The notes beneath the pieces are model-generated. The model had not been told where the DNA came from and did no database searches. It saw only the letters and a list, made by a program, of their open reading frames with translations. 11,622 nt of DNA from an uncultured Collinsella sp. (GTDB lineage: Bacteria > Actinomycetota > Coriobacteriia > Coriobacteriales > Coriobacteriaceae): positions 1 through 11,622 of the forward strand of contig CABUCQ010000059.1 of assembly GCA_902490095.1 (NCBI GenBank), written 5' to 3'. Of the stretch, positions 5,764-11,620 are shown one piece after another (positions within the stretch are counted from its first letter, which is position 1; each line of letters starts with the position of its first letter). A program made the translations under genes and the position numbers.

Positions 5764-6930
5764 TTAAGCGGTGAAGGGGTGAATCGTCACGCCCTTAACC
5801 ACGCGGTTGACCGTGCCAGTGGGGCTCGGCGTGTCGGGCGTGTTGCCCACGCGCACGGAGTTGAGCAGGCTGATAGCCTGGGCAAACATCACGAACGGCA
5901 GAGCAAGGTAGCCCTCGGGAAGTGCCTCGTAGCCCTTAAAGGTGAAGGACTCGCCCTCGTAGACGGTGGCACCTTCCTGCTGAACGGCGATGGTGTGCTG
6001 AGCGATCTCGTCGCCACCGATCTCGTTGAGGATGTCGATGTCGTACTGACGGGTGTAGGCGTCGTTGTTGACGAACACGAAGACGAGCGTCTTATCGTCG
6101 ACGAAGGACTTAGGTCCGTGACGATAGCCCATGGAGGTGTCGTAGGAAGTAGCGACCAGACCGTGAGCGAGCTCGAGGATCTTGAGCTGGCTCTCCTGAG
6201 CAAGGCCACCGAAGGAGCCAGAACCCAAGTAGGTCACGCGGTTGAAGTCGCCAGCCAGGTAATCGGCGATCTCGGGCTCACGGGAGATGACCTCCTCGCC
6301 CATCTTGGCGATGGTCTCGACCCACTCGGCCTTCTGCTCGTCAGAGGCAGTGTCGAAAATAAGGGTGGAGAGCAGGGTCATGCAGGAATAAGAACCGGTC
6401 ATGGCGAAGCCCTTGTCGTTGGCGCGCGGAATGAGCAGCGTCAGCGCATTGGGATCATCGGCAGACTCGACGGCAAGCTTGCCCTCGGGAGCGCAGGTGA
6501 TGTTGAGGAACTTGACGTTGTGGACGAGCTCCTTGGCAACGGCAACGGCGGCAAGGCTCTCGGGGCTGTTGCCAGATCGGGCAAAGGAAACCACGAGCGT
6601 GGGATCCTCGGCGCGCAGGAAGTCGCGCGGAGCGCTCACGATGTCGGTCGTGGCGATGGGCTTAAAGTCGTAGAGATCAGTGTTGCCAGCGTGACGCAGG
6701 TACGGGGCGCAGGTATCGCCAACGTAGTCGGACGTACCGGCACCGGTGAAGACAACGGACAGACGGCCCTCGCCCATAGCGCGAGCCTCGGCCAGGAAGG
6801 CCTCGATGGCCTCCTTGTTCTCGCGATAGATGTTGAGCGTATCACGCCAAAGCTCGGGCTGCTGAGCAATCTCGGCCGTGGTGATCTGGGCGCCGAGCTC
6901 GGTGAGCTCCTCGACACTCTTCTCGAACAT
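5764..6930 (-). CDS. agaS: AgaS-type galactosamine-6-phosphate deaminase/isomerase (SIS domains)
   Basis: A 388-residue protein with two SIS (sugar isomerase) domains, close to the length of known AgaS. The N-terminus has the AgaS-type QPELWRDT (about 24-31). The first SIS domain shows VVFTGAGTSDYVG (59-71) and VVSFARSGNSPES (113-125). The second shows YLGSGSFGGLA and the substrate-site YRHGPKSF, and the protein ends with the family tail VVKGVTIHPF. AgaS converts galactosamine-6-phosphate to tagatose-6-phosphate and ammonia, distinct from NagB, which acts on glucosamine-6-phosphate. Together with lacC nearby this is the best evidence for a GalNAc rather than GlcNAc route. The ATG at 6930 has AGAGAGGT 7 bases upstream. 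A TATAAT -10 box and an operator-like palindrome lie upstream. Confidence 0.9.
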   Translation of the reverse strand: MFEKSVEELTELGAQITTAEIAQQPELWRDTLNIYRENKEAIEAFLAEARAMGEGRLSVVFTGAGTSDYVGDTCAPYLRHAGNTDLYDFKPIATTDIVSAPRDFLRAEDPTLVVSFARSGNSPESLAAVAVAKELVHNVKFLNITCAPEGKLAVESADDPNALTLLIPRANDKGFAMTGSYSCMTLLSTLIFDTASDEQKAEWVETIAKMGEEVISREPEIADYLAGDFNRVTYLGSGSFGGLAQESQLKILELAHGLVATSYDTSMGYRHGPKSFVDDKTLVFVFVNNDAYTRQYDIDILNEIGGDEIAQHTIAVQQEGATVYEGESFTFKGYEALPEGYLALPFVMFAQAISLLNSVRVGNTPDTPSPTGTVNRVVKGVTIHPFTA

Positions 6931-6969
6931 TTCTAATACCTCTCTCTAGAAGTAATCCTCTGACGTGCA

Positions 6970-6998
6970 ATTATACACTTCAGTTGGTTATCTGGTAG
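6970..6998 (-). promoter_or_regulatory. agaS promoter
   Basis: On the minus strand a perfect TATAAT (plus-strand 6970-6975) lies 40 bases before the agaS start. The -35 position at 17-base spacing (6993-6998) reads CTACCA, a poor -35, and falls inside the palindromic operator. A repressor bound there would cover the -35 region. Confidence 0.65.
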
Positions 6999-7005
6999 TA
7001 ACCAG
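6992..7005. promoter_or_regulatory. Operator candidate for the GntR regulator, agaS site
   Basis: CTGGTAGTAACCAG has 5-bp inverted arms CTGGT/ACCAG around four bases. Thirteen of its bases (CTGGTAGTAACCA, 6992-7004) recur exactly at 11284-11296 before the PTS operon. TGGT/ACCA arms are typical of NagR/DasR-type GntR operators. It overlaps the expected -35 region of agaS and lies beside the gntR gene. Confidence 0.7.
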
Positions 7006-7044
7006 TTAAATGCAAAGAATCATCATATGGATACGATGCGAACA

Positions 7045-7776
7045 CTAGTCGCTACGCTGGTGGTAAACCTTGTATTTAAACTGATCGGCACGAGCAACCG
7101 AGAGTGTATACTCCACAACCTCGTTTGACTCGTTATACGTAGTCCTGACCAAATCGAGCACAGGCGAGCCCTCGACAATTCCCAAAAGGTGGGCGTCGGT
7201 GGGACGGGCTATGCTCGCATAGAACTCCTCTTCGGCCACGCGTATCTTTTGCTGAAAGTCTTGCTCAATCACATCGTAAAGCGGCTTACGCTCCAGTAGC
7301 GGTCGCTTTAGGGACAGAAATTGACGAACCGGTAGATAGCTGCGTTCGACCATCATGGGCATGTTGTCGGCAGAACGAAGGCGCTTGAGCTTAAAAATGC
7401 GATCGCCGATACGCAATCCCATATGCTCGGCCAGATTCTTATCGGCCTCCATCTCGCAAAACTCGAGAATCGTGGTCTCGGGGTCGCGACCCATCGCGCG
7501 CATCTGCTCGGTAAAGCTGTAGGACTGCATAAGATTGGTTGCCTTTGCCGAACGGTCGGTCACAAAGGTACCGCGACCGTGCTGCCGAACCACCAATCCT
7601 AAACGCTCCAGTTCCTGCAGAGCCAGGCGTACCGTAGTGCGCGAGAGACCATAGCGCTCCGATAGTTCGCGCTCGGAAGGAATCATGTCACCGGCGCGAT
7701 ATTCATGGTCGATCTTTTCGGTCAAAATATCGACCAGCTGATCGTACAGCGGTTGCTTACGCGCTCCGATTGCCAT
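7045..7776 (-). CDS. GntR-family (HutC/UTRA) transcriptional regulator
   Basis: A 243-residue regulator. Residues 9-73 form the GntR winged helix, with PLYDQLVDIL, GDMIPSERELSERYGLSRTT (recognition helix about 45-55) and the wing RQHGRGTFV. Residues about 95-235 fit the UTRA ligand domain of the HutC subfamily, with VERSYLP and the closing strand VVEYTLSVARADQFKY. In this subfamily (NagR/YvoA, DasR, AgaR-like) the effector is usually a phosphorylated amino sugar, so GalNAc-6-P or GalN-6-P is the inferred ligand. The ATG at 7776 is preferred over the TTG at 7797 because GGGAGG lies 5 bases before it. The gene lies between its probable target units, with its own promoter and a terminator ahead of it. 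It probably represses both agaS and the PTS operon. Confidence 0.9.
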   Translation of the reverse strand: MAIGARKQPLYDQLVDILTEKIDHEYRAGDMIPSERELSERYGLSRTTVRLALQELERLGLVVRQHGRGTFVTDRSAKATNLMQSYSFTEQMRAMGRDPETTILEFCEMEADKNLAEHMGLRIGDRIFKLKRLRSADNMPMMVERSYLPVRQFLSLKRPLLERKPLYDVIEQDFQQKIRVAEEEFYASIARPTDAHLLGIVEGSPVLDLVRTTYNESNEVVEYTLSVARADQFKYKVYHQRSD

Positions 7777-7801
7777 CCTATCCTCCCATTTTCTCAAACT
7801 C

Positions 7802-7811
7802 GGCTACTACC
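7802..7811. promoter_or_regulatory. Degenerate operator match in the gntR leader
   Basis: On the minus strand AGGTAGTAGCCG matches TGGTAGTAACCA at nine of twelve positions, including GGTAGTA in full. It lies between the candidate gntR -10 box and the start codon. It may allow autoregulation, but the outer arm bases are not conserved. Confidence 0.3.
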
Positions 7812-7824
7812 TTGGGTGTTTAGC

Positions 7825-7854
7825 ATTATCTGTCTGCCACACCCGAATCAACAA
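7825..7854 (-). promoter_or_regulatory. Probable gntR promoter
   Basis: On the minus strand TTGTTG (plus 7849-7854) and GATAAT (plus 7825-7830) are 18 bases apart, about 50 bases before the gntR ATG. GATAAT matches the -10 consensus at five of six positions. It starts just after the PTS terminator. Confidence 0.5.
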
Positions 7855-7860
7855 GATAAC

Positions 7861-7894
7861 AAAAGCCGCGCGCTCTTTCGAGCACGCGGCTTTT
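7861..7894 (-). terminator. Terminator of the PTS operon
   Basis: GCCGCG (7865-7870) pairs with CGCGGC (7885-7890), and GCTC with GAGC inside it, around a TTTC loop with one C/A mismatch. The stem is flanked by AAAA on the left and TTTT on the right, so it could work in both directions. It ends the IID transcript before the gntR promoter. Confidence 0.85.
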
Positions 7895-7918
7895 AACATA
7901 CACATGGCTTAAGGGGTC

Positions 7919-7947
7919 GGGGTGTGAGCCGCGTAGGGACACACCCC
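7919..7947. repeat. Stem-loop just after the IID stop codon
   Basis: GGGGTGTG (7919-7926) and CACACCCC (7940-7947) form a perfect 8-bp stem with a 13-base loop, 13 bases past the IID stop and ahead of the terminator. There is no T run on either side, so it may protect the mRNA 3' end or assist termination. Confidence 0.55.
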
Positions 7948-7960
7948 TCAAGCTAGAGCC

Positions 7961-9043
7961 TTACCAGATGCTCGGCCAGAGACCAAGCGGGCCAGCGCCC
8001 AGGATGCCGAGGACAAAGAGCAGCAGAATGCCCTTGGTCGGGGTCCAGCTGTGCTTAGCGAACATGTAGTAAAGCAGCAGCGTAAGCATAAGCGGGACGA
8101 GCTTCGGGACGATGGTGTTGAGGGTGTCGGCAACAGAGAAGTTGACCGGATCCTCGGTAACGGTGCCGTAGGTCACGGACTCCATGCCGTTGCCCAGATC
8201 GGTGACGCCGCACTCGACAGCGTTGCCGTCGGCATCGGAAGCGGTAAGGGCGTTGCCGTCCTTATCGGTCATGGCGATGGTACCGGCCTCAGCGGTCTCG
8301 GTATCGATGCCCTCCATACCGGTGAAGTTCTCGGCCTCCTTCTCGGAGACGATCACGGTAGTAGCGGAGAGGCCACGGGTGGTGCCGTTGGGGATCTGGA
8401 GGTTGATCTGGGTGCCACCCATGGTGACGACCAGGCAACCGACGACGAAGACGCCCATGATGGAAGCGGCACGCGTGAAGGCCTGCATGTTGGCGGTCAG
8501 AGCGTCAATAGCGCTGGTGCCAAGCTTGTAGGACCAGTTCATGAGCCAGAAGCGCAGAGCGAACTGGACGGCGTTGAAGATCACCAGGAAGATGATCGGC
8601 GCAGCAGCGTTGCCGTTGATGGCCATGTTGGAGGTGATGCCGGCCGTGATAGGCACGAGCGTCAGCCAGAACAGGGCGTCACCGATACCACCGAGCGGGC
8701 CCATTGCGGCGACGCGGACGGCGCGGATCGTGGGGATGTCAACCTTGTTCTGCTCGAGCGAAAGCACGATGCCCATAACAAAGGTGACGAGGAACGGGTG
8801 GGTGTTGAAGAACTCCAGGTTGTGGCTCATGGAAGCCGCGAGGTCGTTCTTGTTGGTGTGGATCTTCTCCAGACCGGGGATGATGGAGTAAAGCCAGCCA
8901 GCGGCCTGCATGCGCTCGTAGTTGAACGATGCCTGCAGGAAGCAGGAGCGCCAAGCCATCTTGTTGAGGGTCTTCTGGTCGAGCTGCGGAGCAGGAGTGA
9001 GATCCTCGTAGTGCTCCGGGATCACATACTCATTAGATGCCAT
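7961..9043 (-). CDS. PTS mannose-family enzyme IID with an extra acidic insert
   Basis: A 360-residue membrane component of a mannose/sorbose-family PTS. N-terminal hallmarks are TLNKMAWRSCFLQASFNYER (25-44), GWLYSIIPGLEK (49-60), HNLEFFNTHP (74-83) and the MGPLGGIGDALFW block (114-126), followed by hydrophobic segments at about 128-165, 195-210, 310-328 and 338-356. Residues about 222-300 are a polar acidic insert absent from the usual family length of roughly 275-285 residues. With IIC it forms the sugar channel. ATG 9043 is chosen because GGAGGT lies 10 bases upstream and the family N-terminus follows; the frame open to 9076 adds residues overlapping the end of IIC. The gene overlaps IIC by 11 bases, indicating coupled translation. 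Confidence 0.9.
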   Translation of the reverse strand: MASNEYVIPEHYEDLTPAPQLDQKTLNKMAWRSCFLQASFNYERMQAAGWLYSIIPGLEKIHTNKNDLAASMSHNLEFFNTHPFLVTFVMGIVLSLEQNKVDIPTIRAVRVAAMGPLGGIGDALFWLTLVPITAGITSNMAINGNAAAPIIFLVIFNAVQFALRFWLMNWSYKLGTSAIDALTANMQAFTRAASIMGVFVVGCLVVTMGGTQINLQIPNGTTRGLSATTVIVSEKEAENFTGMEGIDTETAEAGTIAMTDKDGNALTASDADGNAVECGVTDLGNGMESVTYGTVTEDPVNFSVADTLNTIVPKLVPLMLTLLLYYMFAKHSWTPTKGILLLFVLGILGAGPLGLWPSIW

Positions 9044-9833
9044 CTTCGAAGTCACCTCCGTCAGAAACAGCTGCACCCTTCAGCTCGGTCTGCTGCTGGA
9101 AGTCCCAGAAAGCGATGCCGAAGCCGATGAGAGCGAGGATGAGCAGAGCAGGGGTTGCCAGCGAATCGTTGGCAACGGTGATGAGCGCGAGGCCGAAGCC
9201 CATGAGGAAGAAGCCCCACATATCGCGGTTCATCATAACCTTGAGCAGGACGGCGAAGCCGACGAAGCGCATCATGCCGCCTGCAGCGGACAGACCGGTC
9301 TGCAGCCAAGTCGGGATGGCAGAAGCGATGGTCTGACCGATGGTAGCGCCAGCGATGAAGAACAGGGTGACGACGACAGCGAAGATCAGGCCGAGCAGAG
9401 CCATGGCGAAGTAGTTCAGGCGCTCGATGCCCTTGGTGTCCGCGTTGTGAGCCATGTTATCGGCCGTGGACATAAGCGGGGACATAAGCGTGAAGACCAG
9501 GGTAACGCCAAGCTGGCCAAGCAGAGCGAACGGAATGGCGAGGCCGACTGCCGCGTTGGGCTCGAGGCCCGTGGCGATAGCGAGAATGGCTGCCATGATG
9601 CCGCCGATGACGGCGTTAGGCGGCTGAGCGCCTCCGATCGGCATGTTGCCGATCGTCATGAGCTGATAGGTACCACCCACGAGAAGACCGGTGTTGAGGT
9701 CGCCAAGGATAAGACCGATGACGGCGCCGGTGACGATGGGCTGATAGAGAGACTCGAGGAAGTCAAACTGGTCGATTGCCGCGATGAACGTAACAACGAA
9801 GACCAGAGCGATCTGGATGATCGAGTATTCCAT
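9033..9833 (-). CDS. PTS mannose-family enzyme IIC
   Basis: A 266-residue integral membrane protein of the mannose/sorbose PTS family. Hydrophobic segments run nearly throughout. Recognisable parts are the N-terminal AAIDQFDFLESLYQPIVTGA (18-37), GLILGDLNTGLLVGGTYQLM (40-59) and the loop GNMPIGGAQPPNAVIGGIMA (62-81), all characteristic of IIC of this family (ManY/AgaC/AgaW). It would form the translocation pore with IID and present the sugar for phosphorylation by IIB. ATG 9833 is preceded by AAAGGAGGAGC, a strong ribosome binding site. The last codons overlap the start of IID. A 90-base gap with a short hairpin separates it from IIB. Confidence 0.92.
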   Translation of the reverse strand: MEYSIIQIALVFVVTFIAAIDQFDFLESLYQPIVTGAVIGLILGDLNTGLLVGGTYQLMTIGNMPIGGAQPPNAVIGGIMAAILAIATGLEPNAAVGLAIPFALLGQLGVTLVFTLMSPLMSTADNMAHNADTKGIERLNYFAMALLGLIFAVVVTLFFIAGATIGQTIASAIPTWLQTGLSAAGGMMRFVGFAVLLKVMMNRDMWGFFLMGFGLALITVANDSLATPALLILALIGFGIAFWDFQQQTELKGAAVSDGGDFEDGI

Positions 9834-9886
9834 CTTGCTCCTCCTTTCAAAATGTATGTACGCACTTTGGATTTCACGTACAGAAC

Positions 9887-9906
9887 GTCAGGGTTTCACT
9901 CCTGAC
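9887..9906. repeat. Small hairpin between IIB and IIC
   Basis: GTCAGG (9887-9892) and CCTGAC (9901-9906) form a 6-bp stem with an 8-base loop, within the only sizeable gap (9834-9923) of the operon. There is no T run, so it is unlikely to terminate; it may be a processing or stability element separating IIB from the membrane-component mRNA. Confidence 0.4.
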
Positions 9907-9923
9907 AACGTGGATCACGAGGA

Positions 9924-10406
9924 TTACGAGAAGAGCTTGCTCGTGTCCTCAACAGGCGTGCTCGGAACGCGCCTGATCTCCAACTCCACCCCCAATTCCT
10001 GCAGCTCTTTAAACGCAGCGACATCCTCGTCGTTAACTGCGACGGAGGTGGCGACTTGGCGCTTTCCTTCCGACATGTGCATGTTGCCGATGTTTACCTT
10101 CTTTATAGGCACACCGCCCTTGACGAGCGTAAGCACGTCTTCCGGTGTTTCGGCCACGATGAAGATCTTCTGGCGCGGGCTCGCCTTACCAATGACGTCG
10201 ATGGTCTTCTGCAGGGAGAAGAAACGCGTAGCGACGCCGGCGGGAGCGGCCATCTTCATGAGGTTCTGGCGCATGGTGTTGGACGCCACGTCGTCGTTGG
10301 CGACGAGGATGAGGTTGGAGCCCAGGGTGGAGTTCCACTGGGTGGCAACCTGACCATGAACCAGTCGGTTATCGATGCGGGTAAGAAGAATGTTGGGTTC
10401 TGCCAT
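9924..10406 (-). CDS. PTS mannose-family enzyme IIB
   Basis: A 160-residue cytosolic phosphocarrier of the mannose/sorbose family. The N-terminus contains LTRIDNRLVHGQVATQW with H17 as the expected phosphorylated histidine. The rest fits the family: ILVANDDVASN (about 33-43), QKIFIVAETPEDVLTLVKGG, and KVNIGNMHMSEGKRQVATSV, which holds the conserved NIGNMH element. IIB takes phosphate from IIA and passes it to the sugar bound by IIC/IID; the likely substrate is GalNAc or a GalNAc-containing sugar by context. ATG 10406 is preceded by AAAGGAAG, about 10 bases away. It lies 36 bases after yajC in the operon. Confidence 0.93.
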   Translation of the reverse strand: MAEPNILLTRIDNRLVHGQVATQWNSTLGSNLILVANDDVASNTMRQNLMKMAAPAGVATRFFSLQKTIDVIGKASPRQKIFIVAETPEDVLTLVKGGVPIKKVNIGNMHMSEGKRQVATSVAVNDEDVAAFKELQELGVELEIRRVPSTPVEDTSKLFS

Positions 10407-10442
10407 GTTGATCAGCTTCCTTTCGATATTTGCTGACGATAG

Positions 10443-10724
10443 TTACTTGATCTCCTGAATCGCGTAACGCGAAACATCTACGACGGCTCCGGATCGGACT
10501 TTGATCTGGACCTTCTCGCCTTCGATGCCTTTGACGGTTCCGTAGATACCGCCGGCGAAAAGAACCTCCTGACCCGGCTTGAGCTCGGTGTGCAGCTCCT
10601 TGAAGTACTTCTGCTTCTTCTTCATGTTGATTTGCGACCAGATGGTGTAAATCAAGCCCATGATGACAAGCAGGCCTAAAAGGGCGACCGAGGAGCTCAG
10701 GACGTTGGCTCCGAAATCGGCCAT
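10443..10724 (-). CDS. YajC-like protein encoded in the PTS operon
   Basis: A 93-residue protein with the YajC plan: one N-terminal membrane helix (about 8-29, including VALLGLLVIMGLIYTIW), a basic stretch MKKKQKYFKELH, and a small cytosolic domain with LKPGQEVLFAGGIYGTVKGI, the YajC signature around G-GIYGTV. YajC normally joins SecD and SecF in the Sec translocon. Here it is inside a PTS operon, as also known in the pneumococcal hyaluronate locus, so it may be a dedicated accessory to the transporter; that role is inferred. Its ATG shares one base with the IIA stop (TAATG), implying translational coupling. It is shorter than E. coli YajC (110 residues) but the domains are complete. Confidence 0.88.
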   Translation of the reverse strand: MADFGANVLSSSVALLGLLVIMGLIYTIWSQINMKKKQKYFKELHTELKPGQEVLFAGGIYGTVKGIEGEKVQIKVRSGAVVDVSRYAIQEIK

Positions 10725-11167
10725 TAGATGCCGTCCTCGTCGCCGAAGATATCCTCTTCCTCGGAGCCGGCAACGGATGCGACCGTCTGGGCGGTGATGC
10801 CCGTCTGGCCAACGGTCACGGCCTGCTCGCCAAGCTCGGCGAGCGTGGCATTGCCGCGGAGGAACAGAAGCTCAATAACCATGGGAAGGTTGGTGCCAGT
10901 CAGAACCTCGACGTTATCGACATCCTGAGCAATCATCATCGACTGGTTGAACGGGGTACCACCGAGCAAGTCGGTAAAGACGAGCACGCCATCGCACTCC
11001 TCGCGCATGGCGGTAATAGCGGCGCGGAGATCCTCACCGTAGGATGCGGCCTGGTCGCCCTCAAAAGGAACGACGGTAAAAGCAGGCTGGTCGCCGGCAA
11101 CCATAGCGATAGCGCTTGCAAGGCCGGGTGCGAACTGTCCATGACCGGTAAGAATAAAGCCAACCAT
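10724..11167 (-). CDS. PTS mannose-family enzyme IIA
   Basis: A 147-residue cytosolic IIA of the mannose/sorbose family and first gene of the operon. MVGFILTGHGQFAPGLASA places the phosphorylated histidine at H9, and LVFTDLLGGTPFN (about 62-74) is the conserved active-site loop with D66. Residues about 80-125 give the usual VEVLTGTNLPMVIELL helix region. The C-terminus (about 133-147) is strongly acidic (SEEEDIFGDEDG) and looks like an extension past the fold. It receives phosphate from HPr and gives it to IIB. ATG 11167 has AAGGGA about 7 bases upstream. The stop overlaps the yajC start. Confidence 0.93.
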   Translation of the reverse strand: MVGFILTGHGQFAPGLASAIAMVAGDQPAFTVVPFEGDQAASYGEDLRAAITAMREECDGVLVFTDLLGGTPFNQSMMIAQDVDNVEVLTGTNLPMVIELLFLRGNATLAELGEQAVTVGQTGITAQTVASVAGSEEEDIFGDEDGI

Positions 11168-11283
11168 TCAAATTTCCCTTCCGAAGGTGTGTACGATCTG
11201 AGTCCGATGATTTTCGGAAGCCAGCGGGCGCTCGCCCTTAAAGCTTCTTAGAAAGCGTTCTTTGAAGACCAGTGGTTTCTAAA

Positions 11284-11297
11284 CTGGTAGTAACCAC
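11284..11297. promoter_or_regulatory. Operator candidate for the GntR regulator, PTS operon site
   Basis: CTGGTAGTAACCAC shares its first 13 bases exactly with the agaS site. It lies about 11 to 24 bases after the start point expected from the extended -10 box, where a bound repressor would block transcription. An inverted ACCAGT/ACTGGT pair (11268-11273/11283-11288) overlaps it and may widen the site. Confidence 0.7.
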
Positions 11298-11313
11298 GTG
11301 ACGTGTTGTTGTC

Positions 11314-11322
11314 ACTATATCA
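11314..11322 (-). promoter_or_regulatory. PTS operon promoter (extended -10)
   Basis: On the minus strand TGATATAGT is an extended -10 element, TG plus one base then TATAGT, with five of six consensus matches. No -35 is visible at 17 bases, which extended -10 promoters tolerate. Transcription from here would give a leader of about 140 bases before IIA and would pass the operator at once. Confidence 0.5.
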
Positions 11323-11422
11323 CCCCAGAAGAGGTCGCTTTCGTTGATTCATACGGTAAAACGTTTTTGCACCGCTCACGGTGATAAATCGACCGTTTAC
11401 CGCTCGTTAATACTTCTACCTG

Positions 11423-11446
11423 CGGTTTTGAAACCGTTTCGAAACG
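11423..11446. promoter_or_regulatory. Overlapping GAAAC/GTTTC palindromes
   Basis: Three inverted repeats overlap in 24 bases: CGGTTTTGAAACCG (11423-11436), GAAACCGTTTC (11430-11440) and the perfect palindrome CGTTTCGAAACG (11435-11446). They read as two 11-base repeats in tandem. LacI-type operators, including cre sites, have a similar look, but no such regulator is in the window. Confidence 0.5.
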
Positions 11447-11563
11447 CTTTGGCAAAAGAACGGATCTTTCCCGGTGTCTAAACAACGCAGGGCGGCTAAA
11501 AATAGCGTGTAGAAAAAATGCAGGTCATTGTGAAGATATGTGAATTGGTCTTTTTGACTTAAT

Positions 11564-11580
11564 ACCAGTTAGAACCAGTT
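11564..11580. repeat. Direct repeat of ACCAGTT, operator half-sites
   Basis: ACCAGTT occurs at 11564-11570 and again at 11574-11580, a 10-base period that puts both on one face of the helix. On the minus strand each reads AACTGGT, the half-site of the putative GntR operator, but in direct rather than inverted order. Confidence 0.45.
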
Positions 11581-11590
11581 TTGAGATTAT

Positions 11591-11620
11591 CGGTGAACGG
11601 TAGTTTTCGACCGTTCACCG
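11591..11620. repeat. Strong hairpin at the right edge
   Basis: CGGTGAACGGT (11591-11601) and ACCGTTCACCG (11610-11620) form a perfect 11-bp stem with the loop AGTTTTCG, and pairing may continue to the end of the window. No T run is visible, so it may be an operator or mRNA leader structure of a gene outside; its right arm is also a copy of the 14-base repeat at 11389-11402. Confidence 0.6.

Noticed and set aside
9044..9076. Longer N-terminus for IID from 9076
   Set aside because: The family N-terminus begins after the ATG at 9043, which has GGAGGT upstream; the extension would place that ribosome binding site inside the gene.
11429..11442. Firm call of a CcpA cre site
   Set aside because: The match is good by eye but two of 14 positions differ, and nothing in the window shows that a CcpA-like regulator exists in this organism.
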